This document shows positions 24,266 to 31,125 of a stretch of DNA of 31,125 nt, piece after piece. The notes under the pieces were generated by a model, which saw nothing but the letters and a program-made list of their open reading frames with translations, searched no databases and was not told the DNA's origin. Every line of letters begins with the position of its first letter. The stretch's first letter is position 1. The stretch is from positions 1 to 31,125 of the forward strand of contig NZ_CAKPXS010000015.1 of NCBI RefSeq assembly GCF_934202235.1, given 5' to 3'. Made by a program: the position numbers and the translations under genes. The DNA is from an uncultured Limosilactobacillus sp. (lineage in GTDB: Bacteria; Bacillota; Bacilli; Lactobacillales; Lactobacillaceae).

Positions 24266-25071
24266 TCCACCATCCTTTGACCATCCGTTACCCTTGTGGG
24301 AACCGCGATCCCCCGTTTTTCCAACGCTAATTTTAACCGGCCAGCAAAAGGCGCAGCTAGTCCCAATCGCAGCAAGCCGGCGGCATCACTCAGCACCTGG
24401 TCTGCTGGCCCCAGTTTGACCAGGTGACCATCATTGATAATGATTATCGAATCAGCTGCGAGTGTTTCCATTGCGTCGTGGGTAATCGAAATAATTGTCA
24501 TTTGTCGTTCGCGCTGTAGTTTAACTAGCAGACGGTCAATCTGCTCACGGCCAGCCGGGTCCAACATGCTGGTTGCCTCATCCAGAATTAAGATATCTGG
24601 TTCCATGGCGAGTACGCCAGCAAGAGCTACTCGCTGTTTCTGCCCGCCTGATAAACTGGCTGGTTGGGCATCAATCAGCTGTGACATCCCAACCAAATCA
24701 AGACTTTGCTCAACCAGATCCTGCATTTTTTCACGAGGAACCTGGTGATTCTCCAAACCAAAAGCAACGTCCTCACCAACAGTGGTGCCAATAAACTGGT
24801 TGTCTGGATTCTGAAAAACATAGCCAATCCGATGACGGATCGCCACCACGTGGTCGTCATCCATCGGCATTCCCGCTACGGTTAACGAACCAGCTGTTGG
24901 CGCCAGCAACCCGTCTATCAAACGGGCAAGGGTACTCTTACCACTACCGTTATGACCAATAATAGCGGTCCACTGGCCGGCCGGGATCGTCAGGCTTACC
25001 CTGTCAAGTGCTGCCTGACCCTCCGCAGTATAGCGGTAAGTCAAATCTTTTGTTGTGACGATCGCCGCCAT
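24241..25071 (-). CDS. ecfA1: ECF transporter ATPase EcfA1
   Basis: This is the first ATPase of the module, 276 residues. Walker A GHNGSGKS at 39-46, Q-loop FQNPDNQF at 86-93 (typical of EcfA1), LSGGQ at 140-144, Walker B LILDEATSMLD at 161-171 and switch histidine H198 are all present. It follows the rplQ 3' RNA element and has a likely promoter of its own, so it may be expressed both with and apart from the ribosomal genes. Confidence 0.96.
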   Translation of the reverse strand: MAAIVTTKDLTYRYTAEGQAALDRVSLTIPAGQWTAIIGHNGSGKSTLARLIDGLLAPTAGSLTVAGMPMDDDHVVAIRHRIGYVFQNPDNQFIGTTVGEDVAFGLENHQVPREKMQDLVEQSLDLVGMSQLIDAQPASLSGGQKQRVALAGVLAMEPDILILDEATSMLDPAGREQIDRLLVKLQRERQMTIISITHDAMETLAADSIIIINDGHLVKLGPADQVLSDAAGLLRLGLAAPFAGRLKLALEKRGIAVPTRVTDGQRMVEWLCSQLT

Positions 25072-25105
25072 GCAATCCCGCCTTCCTCATTAATCACTGA
25101 TACCC

Positions 25106-25111
25106 ATTATA
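25106..25111 (-). promoter_or_regulatory. Candidate -10 box of ecfA1
   Basis: A perfect TATAAT on the minus strand lies 34 bases before the ecfA1 ATG, just downstream of the terminator T run of the rplQ element. The -35 region is a T run and matches poorly. A 6-bp inverted repeat (TATACC/GGTATA) overlaps it. Confidence 0.4.
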
Positions 25112-25127
25112 CCGAAAAAAAGGGTAT

Positions 25128-25226
25128 AAAAAAACCACTTACAATCAGGGTGCGCGGGAAACCCGCCTTCGAGCTAGACTAAGGCAATGCCCATCATCGT
25201 AACGCTCTATACCACAGATTGCAGTG
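25128..25226 (-). ncRNA. L17 downstream element (L17DE) with terminator
   Basis: Between rplQ and ecfA1 the minus strand can form a long-range stem: CACT-G-CAATC (25217-25226) with GATTG-TA-AGTG (25136-25146). It encloses hairpins such as GCGGG/CCCGC and GGC/GCC and is followed by seven T (25128-25134). The place, right after the L17 gene in a lactic acid bacterium, agrees with the L17DE RNA motif described by comparative genomics in lactic acid bacteria and Listeria. The outer stem plus T run probably also acts as a terminator. I assigned it by location and fold; no covariance search was possible. Confidence 0.7.
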
Positions 25227-25240
25227 ATTCTTTATTACGC

Positions 25241-25261
25241 GTTATTCAGTTAATGAATAAC
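25241..25261 (-). other. Perfect hairpin at the rplQ stop codon
   Basis: GTTATTCA and TGAATAAC form an 8-bp perfect inverted repeat with a 5-base loop that starts on the last base of the rplQ stop codon. No T run follows, so it is not an ordinary terminator. It may protect the 3' end of the ribosomal transcript or be part of the L17 element. Confidence 0.5.
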
Positions 25262-25644
25262 TAGTCGACCAGTGATACTAATGCCATCGGTGCAGCATCA
25301 CCACGGCGTGGCATCATCTTAACCACGCGAGTGTAGCCACCCTGACGGTCCTTGTACTTCGGGCCAATTTCGTCAAACAGCTTTTGCAGTGCAGTTTGTA
25401 CCTTGATGTCGTCGCCATTTTCCTTAACATCAGCAACAGCATCACGAACAAAGGCAGCAGCACGACGACGTGAACTCAGATCGCCCTTCTTAGCGAGCGT
25501 AACCATTTGGTCCATCGTACGACGAACTTCCTTAGCACGTGCAACAGTCGTCTTAATTTGGCCATTGATGATCAGTTCAGTAGTCAGACCACGTAATAAA
25601 GCTTTACGTTGTGAACTGGTCCGTCCTAATTTACGATAACTCAT
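25261..25644 (-). CDS. rplQ: 50S ribosomal protein L17
   Basis: L17, 127 residues, starting MSYRKLGRTSSQRKALLRGLTTELI and ending GGYTRVVKMMPRRGDAAPMALVSLVD, both characteristic. It is the last ribosomal gene of the cluster, 30 bases after rpoA. Confidence 0.98.
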   Translation of the reverse strand: MSYRKLGRTSSQRKALLRGLTTELIINGQIKTTVARAKEVRRTMDQMVTLAKKGDLSSRRRAAAFVRDAVADVKENGDDIKVQTALQKLFDEIGPKYKDRQGGYTRVVKMMPRRGDAAPMALVSLVD

Positions 25645-25674
25645 GAAGTGGTTCCCTCCTTTGATCGGTAATGG

Positions 25675-26619
25675 TTAGTCTTCCTGGCGGAATGTTACGC
25701 CAAGGTCAGCCAACTTTTCTTTGATTTCTTCAAGAGACTTTTGACCTAAGTTCCGAACCTTCATCATATCGCTTTCGGTCCGTTCAGTCAGGTCCTTAAC
25801 AGTTTCAATGCCGGCACGCTTGAGGCAGTTGTAAGAACGAACAGACAGGTCCAGTTCTTCAATCGTCTTGTCGAGCATCTTTTCCTTGTGAGTCTCTTCT
25901 TTTTCAACCATAACTTGAGTGTTTTGCGCTTCTTCAGTTAGGTTGACAAACATTGCCAAGTGTTCAGTCAAGATCTTAGCGGCTAAACTAACAGCCTCGG
26001 ATGGCGTCAGTGAACCATCGGTCCAGACGTCCAACGTCAACTTGTCAAAGTCGCTCCGTTGACCAACACGAGCATTTTCGACAGTGTAGTTGACCCGTTC
26101 AATCGGGGTGTAGATGGAGTCAATTGGCAAAACACCAATTGCCAGGCCATCCATGCGGGCCTTGTTGTCAGTTGCTGAGACGTAACCGCGACCCTTGTCA
26201 GCAGTCATTTGAATATGTAATTCAGCGCCATCAGCGACGGTTGCCAGATGAAGGTCTGGATTTAAGATGGTAACGTCACCGTCACCTTGGATGTCGCCTG
26301 CAGTAACGTTTGCAGGACCCTTAACATCCAGTTCCAGATTCTTCTCATCATCAGAATCAATCTTCATTGCAACCTTCTTCAGGTTCAAGATGATCTGAGT
26401 CACGTCTTCAGTTACACCTTCAACAGTGCTGAATTCGTGAAGAACACCATCAATTTGGATACTAGTGATGGCGGCACCTGGCATTGAGGCGAGCATCACC
26501 CGACGCAGGGAGTTCCCAAGGGTCGTCCCATAACCGCGTTCGAGTGGTTCAACAACAAACTTGCCGTAGTTGTCGTTCTCCTCAACTTTTTGAATGTTTG
26601 GTTTTTCAAATTCGATCAT
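25675..26619 (-). CDS. rpoA: DNA-directed RNA polymerase subunit alpha
   Basis: Alpha subunit, 314 residues. The N-terminal assembly domain carries FVVEPLERGYGTTLGNSLRRVMLASMPGAA-type sequence. The C-terminal domain after about 245 (LDLSVRSYNCLKRAGIETV, KVRNLGQKSLEEI) is the helix-hairpin-helix part that binds UP elements and activators. The order rpsK-rpoA-rplQ is the Gram-positive one, without rpsD. Confidence 0.98.
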   Translation of the reverse strand: MIEFEKPNIQKVEENDNYGKFVVEPLERGYGTTLGNSLRRVMLASMPGAAITSIQIDGVLHEFSTVEGVTEDVTQIILNLKKVAMKIDSDDEKNLELDVKGPANVTAGDIQGDGDVTILNPDLHLATVADGAELHIQMTADKGRGYVSATDNKARMDGLAIGVLPIDSIYTPIERVNYTVENARVGQRSDFDKLTLDVWTDGSLTPSEAVSLAAKILTEHLAMFVNLTEEAQNTQVMVEKEETHKEKMLDKTIEELDLSVRSYNCLKRAGIETVKDLTERTESDMMKVRNLGQKSLEEIKEKLADLGVTFRQED

Positions 26620-26701
26620 TCTACCGTTTTACCCCTTTCAAAACGTGGTCCGCATTTTAACAAAACAACAGTGGGCAGAAAACGTCCGTTGCCGTTGCAA
26701 A

Positions 26702-27091
26702 TTAAACACGACGACGCTTTGGCGGGCGAGAACCGTTGTGCGGAACTGGGGTAACATCACGAATAGCAGTTACTTCCAGACCAGTTGCTTGAAGTGCACG
26801 GATTGCTGATTCACGACCAGAACCCGGGCCCTTAACTTCAACTTCAACAGTCTTCATACCGTGTTCCATTGCCGTCTTAGCAGCGGCTTCTGAAGTCATT
26901 TGAGCAGCAAATGGAGTTGACTTCCGAGAACCCTTGAAACCAAGGACACCAGCTGAAGACCAAGCAACAGCGTTACCCTGAACATCGGTAATCATTACCA
27001 GCGTGTTGTTAAATGTTGAGTGAATGTGTGCTACACCAGTTTCAACATTCTTCTTTGCACGACGCTTGCGCGTTCCTTTTTTGGTAGCCAT
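26702..27091 (-). CDS. rpsK: 30S ribosomal protein S11
   Basis: S11 of the small subunit platform, 129 residues. The motifs VAHIHSTFNNTLVMITD, GPGSGRESAIRAL and the end PHNGSRPPKRRRV are conserved. It lies 29 bases after rpsM. The 82 bases between it and rpoA hold only the rpoA ribosome binding region as far as I can see. Confidence 0.98.
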   Translation of the reverse strand: MATKKGTRKRRAKKNVETGVAHIHSTFNNTLVMITDVQGNAVAWSSAGVLGFKGSRKSTPFAAQMTSEAAAKTAMEHGMKTVEVEVKGPGSGRESAIRALQATGLEVTAIRDVTPVPHNGSRPPKRRRV

Positions 27092-27120
27092 AAAACTAAC
27101 TGACCTCCTTTTTCTTTAGA

Positions 27121-27501
27121 TTACTTCTTAGCGTTTGACGTCTTCTTGCCTGCGATGGCAACTGCCTTACCCTTACGAGTACGGGCATTGTTCTTAGTGT
27201 GTTGACCACGAACTGGCAGACCACGACGGTGACGCATGCCACGGTAAGAACCGATTTCTTGCAGACGCTTGATGTTCATCGTTACTTCACGACGAAGGTC
27301 ACCTTCAACCTGAAGTTGGTCCACTTGTGCACGGATCTTGTCTTCCTGGTCCGGTGTTAAGTCACGAACACGAACATCTTCTGAAACACCTGCAGCTGCC
27401 AAAATCTTCTGAGCAGTAGTGTTACCGATACCATAAATGTAAGTTAAGCCGATTACGATTCGCTTGTCACGAGGTAAGTCGACACCTGCGATACGAGCCA
27501 T
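27121..27501 (-). CDS. rpsM: 30S ribosomal protein S13
   Basis: S13 of the small subunit head, 126 residues. MARIAGVDLPRDKRIVIGLT at the start, YIYGIG, and the RHRRGLPVRGQHTKNNARTR stretch that contacts 16S rRNA and tRNA are typical. The C-terminal tail is Lys-rich. Confidence 0.98.
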   Translation of the reverse strand: MARIAGVDLPRDKRIVIGLTYIYGIGNTTAQKILAAAGVSEDVRVRDLTPDQEDKIRAQVDQLQVEGDLRREVTMNIKRLQEIGSYRGMRHRRGLPVRGQHTKNNARTRKGKAVAIAGKKTSNAKK

Positions 27502-27527
27502 TATTACACCTCCGTTTCTAAACTAAA

Positions 27528-27647
27528 TTACTTGCCCTGACGTTGCTTGTGCTTTGGGTTGGCTGGGCAAATTACCATAACAGTGCCGTGACGCTTAACG
27601 ATCCGGCAGTGTTCGCACATACGCTTGACTGATGGTCTTACTTTCAT
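27528..27647 (-). CDS. rpmJ: 50S ribosomal protein L36
   Basis: This is a 39-residue gene. The ATG at 27645-27647 gives MKVRPSVKRMCEHC and the product ends KHKQRQGK before TAA. C11, C14, C27 and H33 make the zinc ribbon, so this is the zinc-binding (C+) form of L36. It sits between infA and rpsM as in most Firmicutes. Confidence 0.97.
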   Translation of the reverse strand: MKVRPSVKRMCEHCRIVKRHGTVMVICPANPKHKQRQGK

Positions 27648-27679
27648 GTCAATAATCCTCCACTATTAATACTTACGAT

Positions 27680-27898
27680 TTACTTGAAGCGGAAAGTAAT
27701 CCGACCCTTAGTCAGATCATACGGAGACATTTCCATCCGTACCCGGTCTCCGGGCAGGATCTTAATGTAGTGCATCCGAATCTTGCCAGAAACATGGGCA
27801 AGGACTTCTACACCATTTTCCAGTTCCACTTTAAACATTGCGTTTGGCAAGGTTTCTTTAACCTTACCTTCAATTTCGATTACGTCAGCTTTGGCCAC
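27680..27898 (-). CDS. infA: Translation initiation factor IF-1
   Basis: IF-1, 72 residues, a single OB-fold that covers the A site during initiation. MAKADVIEIEGKVKETLPNA, HVSGKIRMHYIKILPGDRV and KGRITFRFK are diagnostic. The start codon is GTG (27896-27898), 9 bases after AGGAGG. It heads the infA-rpmJ-rpsM-rpsK-rpoA-rplQ part from its own promoter. Confidence 0.97.
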   Translation of the reverse strand: MAKADVIEIEGKVKETLPNAMFKVELENGVEVLAHVSGKIRMHYIKILPGDRVRMEMSPYDLTKGRITFRFK

Positions 27899-27937
27899 GA
27901 AATGGTTCCTCCTTACCGTTCAATTTACGTAAAAGCG

Positions 27938-27960
27938 GTGGAAAGCCAGAGACTTTCCAC
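27938..27960 (-). promoter_or_regulatory. Leader hairpin before infA
   Basis: CTTTCCAC and GTGGAAAG form an 8-bp perfect stem with a 7-base loop; extended, it makes 11 pairs with one mismatch. It lies in the 5' leader between the infA promoter and its ribosome binding site. Only four T follow soon after, so termination would be weak. It may be a control element or a stabilising structure. Confidence 0.5.
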
Positions 27961-27984
27961 TGCGAACTAGACAAAACCTCACAA

Positions 27985-28013
27985 ATAATAGCACAAGATG
28001 GCTAGTTACGCAA
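27985..28013 (-). promoter_or_regulatory. Promoter of infA-rpmJ-rpsM-rpsK-rpoA-rplQ
   Basis: On the minus strand TTGCGT (28008-28013) and TATTAT (27985-27990) are spaced by 17 bases, and the -10 box is extended by TGC. It lies just after the adk stop and would give a leader of about 80 bases. Confidence 0.7.
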
Positions 28014-28024
28014 GTTTTGACTAG

Positions 28025-28684
28025 TTACAGGTTAACCAGAACTTTACGAACATCCTTGTAAACATCTTCGATTGATTGTTCACCATTGATGTTGTGCAAA
28101 ACGCCCTGGTTCTTGTAGAAGTCAACCAGTGGTGTGTTCAGCTTGATATTAACGTCTAACCGGTTCTTAACAGTGGCCGGCTTGTCATCATCACGCTGGA
28201 AGAATTCGTGACCACCGCAAACGTCACAAGTACCTTCAACCTTCGGCTTGTGGTAGAGCCGGTTGTATGAAGCACCGCAATTCTTACACATAAAACGGGC
28301 GCTTAACCGATCAACAAGCACGTCGGGTGCAACATGGATGTTAATGACGGCGTCAAGTTGACGACCATCATCTTCAAGCATCTTATTCAACGCCTTGGCT
28401 TGAACAAGGTTCCGTGGAAAGCCATCGAGCATAAAGCCCTTCTTGGTATCATCTTGTGCCAGTCGCTCAGCAACGATTCCGTTGACCACTTCGTCAGGAA
28501 CTAAGTTACCAGCATCAATGTATGACTTGGCTTTCTTACCCATTTCAGTCTGATTTTTGATTGCGGCACGGAAAATGTCACCAGTTGAAATGTGTGGAAT
28601 GTTGAAATCCTTGATGATTAGGTCCGCTTGGGTTCCCTTGCCGGCACCTGGCAGACCCATTAAAACGAGGTTCATTGTACTCAT
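28025..28684 (-). CDS. adk: Adenylate kinase
   Basis: Adk converts AMP and ATP to two ADP. It has 219 residues. The P-loop GLPGAGKGT lies at 10-18 and the AMP-binding segment STGDIFRAA at 33-41. The long LID carries C133-x2-C136 and C153-x2-C156, a structural zinc site as in other Gram-positive Adk. The first ATG (28682-28684), 9 bases after GGAGG, is preferred to the one three codons on. It directly follows secY, as is usual. Confidence 0.98.
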   Translation of the reverse strand: MSTMNLVLMGLPGAGKGTQADLIIKDFNIPHISTGDIFRAAIKNQTEMGKKAKSYIDAGNLVPDEVVNGIVAERLAQDDTKKGFMLDGFPRNLVQAKALNKMLEDDGRQLDAVINIHVAPDVLVDRLSARFMCKNCGASYNRLYHKPKVEGTCDVCGGHEFFQRDDDKPATVKNRLDVNIKLNTPLVDFYKNQGVLHNINGEQSIEDVYKDVRKVLVNL

Positions 28685-28698
28685 TTACCAATTCCTCC

Positions 28699-30021
28699 TT
28701 AAGCTTCTGTATCCGGCCTTTGTCCTTCGCGGATAAAGCCAATATACTCACGCTTCATCGTTAAACCGTTAATCTGACGGTTAAGGTCGAGAGCGATCTG
28801 AACGATGATCAATAAGCTCGTCCCACCAAGACCAATTGACTGGCTGAGGTTCCAGATAATGCTGGCAACCAGTGGAATCAGTGAGATCAACCCTAAGAAG
28901 AGCGAGCCGACAGTGCTCAGACGCATCAGCAGCCCAGAAACGTACTGCTGTGTTCCCCGACCTGGCCAAATACCAGTAATGTAACTCCCCTGCTTCTGCA
29001 GGTTTTCAGCTAGCTTTTCGGGGTTAACCTGAACAAACGCGTAGAAGAAGGTAAAGACAACAATCAAAAAAGTATATAACGCAATCCCCGGGCCAGACTG
29101 CATGTTGAAAATTGTTGTCATGACCTGGTACCAGGTATCGCCACCGTGTGATTGTTGGAATGCCATCAAAATGGTTTGTGGCGTTGAGATAAACGAACCC
29201 GCAAAGATGACCGGAATAACTCCGGACACGTTAATTTTCAGTGGTAAGTAGGAGCTAGATGGTGCCGTCGTTGTCCGACGGGTGTATTGAATTGGCAATC
29301 GCCGTTCAGCCTGCTGAACCCAAGTGACAAAAGCCACAATGATTAGCAGGGCAATAACAACACAGGCAATAAACCCGATTCCCATCCACAGCTGACTACC
29401 GTTTTCACCGGTAATTTGGTCATTCCATAGTTGAGTAATACCACTTGGCATCTGGGCAATAATCCCAGCGAAAATCAACATGGAAACACCGTTACCGACC
29501 CCGCGCTCGGTAATCATATCACCAAGCCAGGTCGCAAACATCGTCCCGGCTGTTAAGATCAGCCCAATGGTCAAATAAGTTGTGACCGTTGGGTGCTCCA
29601 CCAGCTTAATTGAGCTCAGCGTGTTAAAGCCGGCCGTGATCCCGATCGACTGAACAAAGCCCAAAACGATCGTTAACCACCTGGTGGCTTGGTTTAACTT
29701 CTGGCGCCCAACTTCACCTTGTTTGCTCCACTCAACAAACTTCGGAACAATATCCATCTGCAACAGCTGGACAACAATTTGCGCAGTGATATAGGGGGAA
29801 ACCCCCATTGCAAATAATGAATAGTTTGATAATCCCCCACCACTGAAAGTGTTCAATATTGACGCCAGCCCAGTCGACGAGATTTGTGTCAGGGCTGCAG
29901 CGTTCACACCAGGAACGGTGATCCACGCACCGATCCGGTAGACAATCAACACAAACAGGGTAAAGAGGATCTTTTTACGGATTTCCTTCACCCTGAGAGC
30001 ATTTGTGATGGCAGTGAACAA
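28699..30021 (-). CDS. secY: Protein translocase subunit SecY
   Basis: SecY forms the channel of the Sec translocon, with ten membrane segments over 440 residues. The start (ALRVKEIRKKILFTLFVLIVYRIGAWI), the plug region after ISSTGLASILNTFSGG, GNGVSMLIFAGI and the tail MKREYIGFIREGQRPDTEA are typical. The start codon is TTG at 30019-30021, directly after the rplO stop, with GAGGTGA upstream. Confidence 0.97.
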   Translation of the reverse strand: MFTAITNALRVKEIRKKILFTLFVLIVYRIGAWITVPGVNAAALTQISSTGLASILNTFSGGGLSNYSLFAMGVSPYITAQIVVQLLQMDIVPKFVEWSKQGEVGRQKLNQATRWLTIVLGFVQSIGITAGFNTLSSIKLVEHPTVTTYLTIGLILTAGTMFATWLGDMITERGVGNGVSMLIFAGIIAQMPSGITQLWNDQITGENGSQLWMGIGFIACVVIALLIIVAFVTWVQQAERRLPIQYTRRTTTAPSSSYLPLKINVSGVIPVIFAGSFISTPQTILMAFQQSHGGDTWYQVMTTIFNMQSGPGIALYTFLIVVFTFFYAFVQVNPEKLAENLQKQGSYITGIWPGRGTQQYVSGLLMRLSTVGSLFLGLISLIPLVASIIWNLSQSIGLGGTSLLIIVQIALDLNRQINGLTMKREYIGFIREGQRPDTEA

Positions 30022-30459
30022 TTAAATCACCTCAGTTTTACCACCGGCAGCTTCAATTGCAGAAACTGCTGCGGCAGAAAACTTGTTGGCTTTCACGGTC
30101 AGCTTCTTGCTGAGCTTACCGTTGCCAAGGATCTTCACACCATTCTTCAGATTTTTAACGATTCCGTTGTCGACCAGCGTCTTAGGCGTTACTTCAGCGC
30201 CATCGTCAAAGCAACGGTCCAGCGTTGCCAGGTTAACAATCGCGTATTCTTTACGGCTAATGTTAACGAAGCCGCGCTTTGGCATTTGCCGGTAAAGTGG
30301 CATCTGGCCACCTTCGAAGCCCAGACGGGTCTTACCATGAGCCTTTTGACCCTTGGTACCCCGACCAGAAGTGAAACCGTGACCTGATGAAAGACCACGG
30401 CCACGACGCAGACGCTTGAAACGTGAGCCGGCAGCTGGCTTTAATTCGTTTAACTTCAT
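30022..30459 (-). CDS. rplO: 50S ribosomal protein L15
   Basis: L15, 145 residues from the ATG at 30457-30459 (MKLNELKPAAGSRFKRLRRG). A GTG four codons upstream is part of the ribosome binding site AAGGAGGTG and is rejected as start. The glycine- and arginine-rich N-terminus (GRGLSSGHGFTSGRGTKGQK) that reaches into 23S rRNA is typical. Confidence 0.97.
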   Translation of the reverse strand: MKLNELKPAAGSRFKRLRRGRGLSSGHGFTSGRGTKGQKAHGKTRLGFEGGQMPLYRQMPKRGFVNISRKEYAIVNLATLDRCFDDGAEVTPKTLVDNGIVKNLKNGVKILGNGKLSKKLTVKANKFSAAAVSAIEAAGGKTEVI

Positions 30460-30489
30460 TGTGTTCGGCACCTCCTTAATTCAAAGTGA

Positions 30490-30672
30490 TTACTTAACTT
30501 CTTCGATTGAAAGCAAGTGGGCAATCTTGAAAATAGCGCCCCGGGTAGCAGCGTTATCTGGCTTGATAACAGAACTACCAACGCGGCCAAGCCCCAGTGC
30601 CTTTACAATGGCACGTTGACGTGGTTCACGGTGGGCAACACTATGAACTAAAGTAATTTTAACTTGAGCCAT
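30490..30672 (-). CDS. rpmD: 50S ribosomal protein L30
   Basis: L30, 60 residues (AQVKITLVHS, REPRQRAIVKALGLGRVGSSV). It lies between rpsE and rplO in the usual order. Confidence 0.97.
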   Translation of the reverse strand: MAQVKITLVHSVAHREPRQRAIVKALGLGRVGSSVIKPDNAATRGAIFKIAHLLSIEEVK

Positions 30673-30686
30673 AATTTATGTCCTCC

Positions 30687-31125
30687 TTATTCAGCCAGGT
30701 GTTCAGCGGAAACGCCACGCAGCGAAGCAACTTCATCAGCGCTCTTCAGCTGACGCAGACCATCAAACGTTGCGCGAACAACGTTAACAGGAGTGTTTGA
30801 ACCGAGACGCTTTGCAGTCATATCGTCAATACCAGCTAATTCCATGACGTTACGAACCGCACCACCGGCGGTAACCCCAGAACCTTCAACGGCTGGCTTC
30901 AGAAGAATCTTGCCACCGCCCCAGTGACCAATTACTTCGTGTGGAATAGTAGTACCAACAGTTGGGACAGTAATCAGGTTCTTTTGTGCGGCTGCAGAAG
31001 CCTTCCGAATAGCTTCAGGAACTTCCTGAGCCTTACCAGTACCAAAACCAACGTGACCGTTCTTGTCGCCGACAACAACTAGTGCGGCAAAACGAAGACG
31101 ACGACCACCCTTAACAACCTTGGTG
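30687..31125 (-). CDS. rpsE: 30S ribosomal protein S5, N-terminus beyond window
   Basis: The visible 145 residues match S5 from its double-stranded RNA-binding-like domain (VKGGRRLRFAALVVVGDKNG, GFGTGKA) through the S5 C-terminal domain (ATFDGL) to LRGVSAEHLAE and TAA at 30687-30689. About 20 residues are missing at the right edge. S5 acts in the accuracy centre of the small subunit and is a spectinomycin resistance site. Confidence 0.97.
   Translation of the reverse strand, partial: TKVVKGGRRLRFAALVVVGDKNGHVGFGTGKAQEVPEAIRKASAAAQKNLITVPTVGTTIPHEVIGHWGGGKILLKPAVEGSGVTAGGAVRNVMELAGIDDMTAKRLGSNTPVNVVRATFDGLRQLKSADEVASLRGVSAEHLAE

Noticed and set aside
25135..25226. tRNA-like gene between rplQ and ecfA1
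   Set aside because: The stretch folds with an outer stem, but it lacks a recognisable T-loop (GGTTCGAATCC type), acceptor and anticodon arms. The L17 downstream element explains it better.
25241..25261. Stop-codon hairpin of rplQ as a rho-independent terminator
   Set aside because: No T run follows it on the minus strand; the T run comes only after the larger fold, about 100 bases on.

Overview
The window looks like chromosome of a lactic acid bacterium, most probably a Limosilactobacillus-type lactobacillus of moderate G+C content. The reasons are the gene content and order, the AGGAGG-type ribosome binding sites, YSIRK-type and LPxTG surface-protein signals, MucBP repeats, and an RNA of the L17 downstream element type. 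The species cannot be fixed from the sequence alone. All genes but one (galM) lie on the minus strand, so the window is read from right to left in transcription order.

Right part (31125 to about 20800): the distal half of the large ribosomal protein cluster, rpsE (cut by the window edge), rpmD, rplO, secY, adk, then infA, rpmJ, rpsM, rpsK, rpoA and rplQ. It is followed by a structured RNA after rplQ, the energy-coupling module ecfA1-ecfA2-ecfT of ECF vitamin transporters, truA, and rplM-rpsI behind their own promoter and an L13-type leader. A bidirectional terminator separates rpsI from the convergent galM.

Middle part (about 20700 to 6780): galM (+) stands divergent from a small 4-oxalocrotonate tautomerase gene. 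Next comes a three-gene unit of a membrane-anchored glucosaminidase, xpt and a degenerate PurK-like ATP-grasp protein. Then come the pcrA-ligA-camS unit (helicase, NAD+ DNA ligase, sex-pheromone-type lipoprotein) and the gatC-gatA-gatB-dgkB unit (Glu/Asp-tRNA amidotransferase plus a lipid kinase). Terminators and promoters are visible at most unit borders.

Left part (6780 to 1): an accessory surface-protein locus. Two large paralogous genes lie in tandem. Both have a YSIRK-type signal peptide, a shared N-terminal block and BspA-like DUF285 repeats (5 in one, 14 in the other). The complete one continues into ten MucBP-like repeats and an LPQTG sortase anchor; the other is cut by the window edge. 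Both promoters carry a cre-like CcpA site at almost the same distance upstream of the -35 box. This suggests co-regulated, carbon-responsive adhesins that have diverged by repeat expansion or loss.

No CRISPR array, phage, transposase, tRNA or rRNA was seen. Most of the window is conserved housekeeping sequence. The points most worth a second look are the adhesin pair and its shared operator, the PurK-like protein with altered active-site motifs beside xpt, and the RNA elements next to rplQ, rplM and infA.
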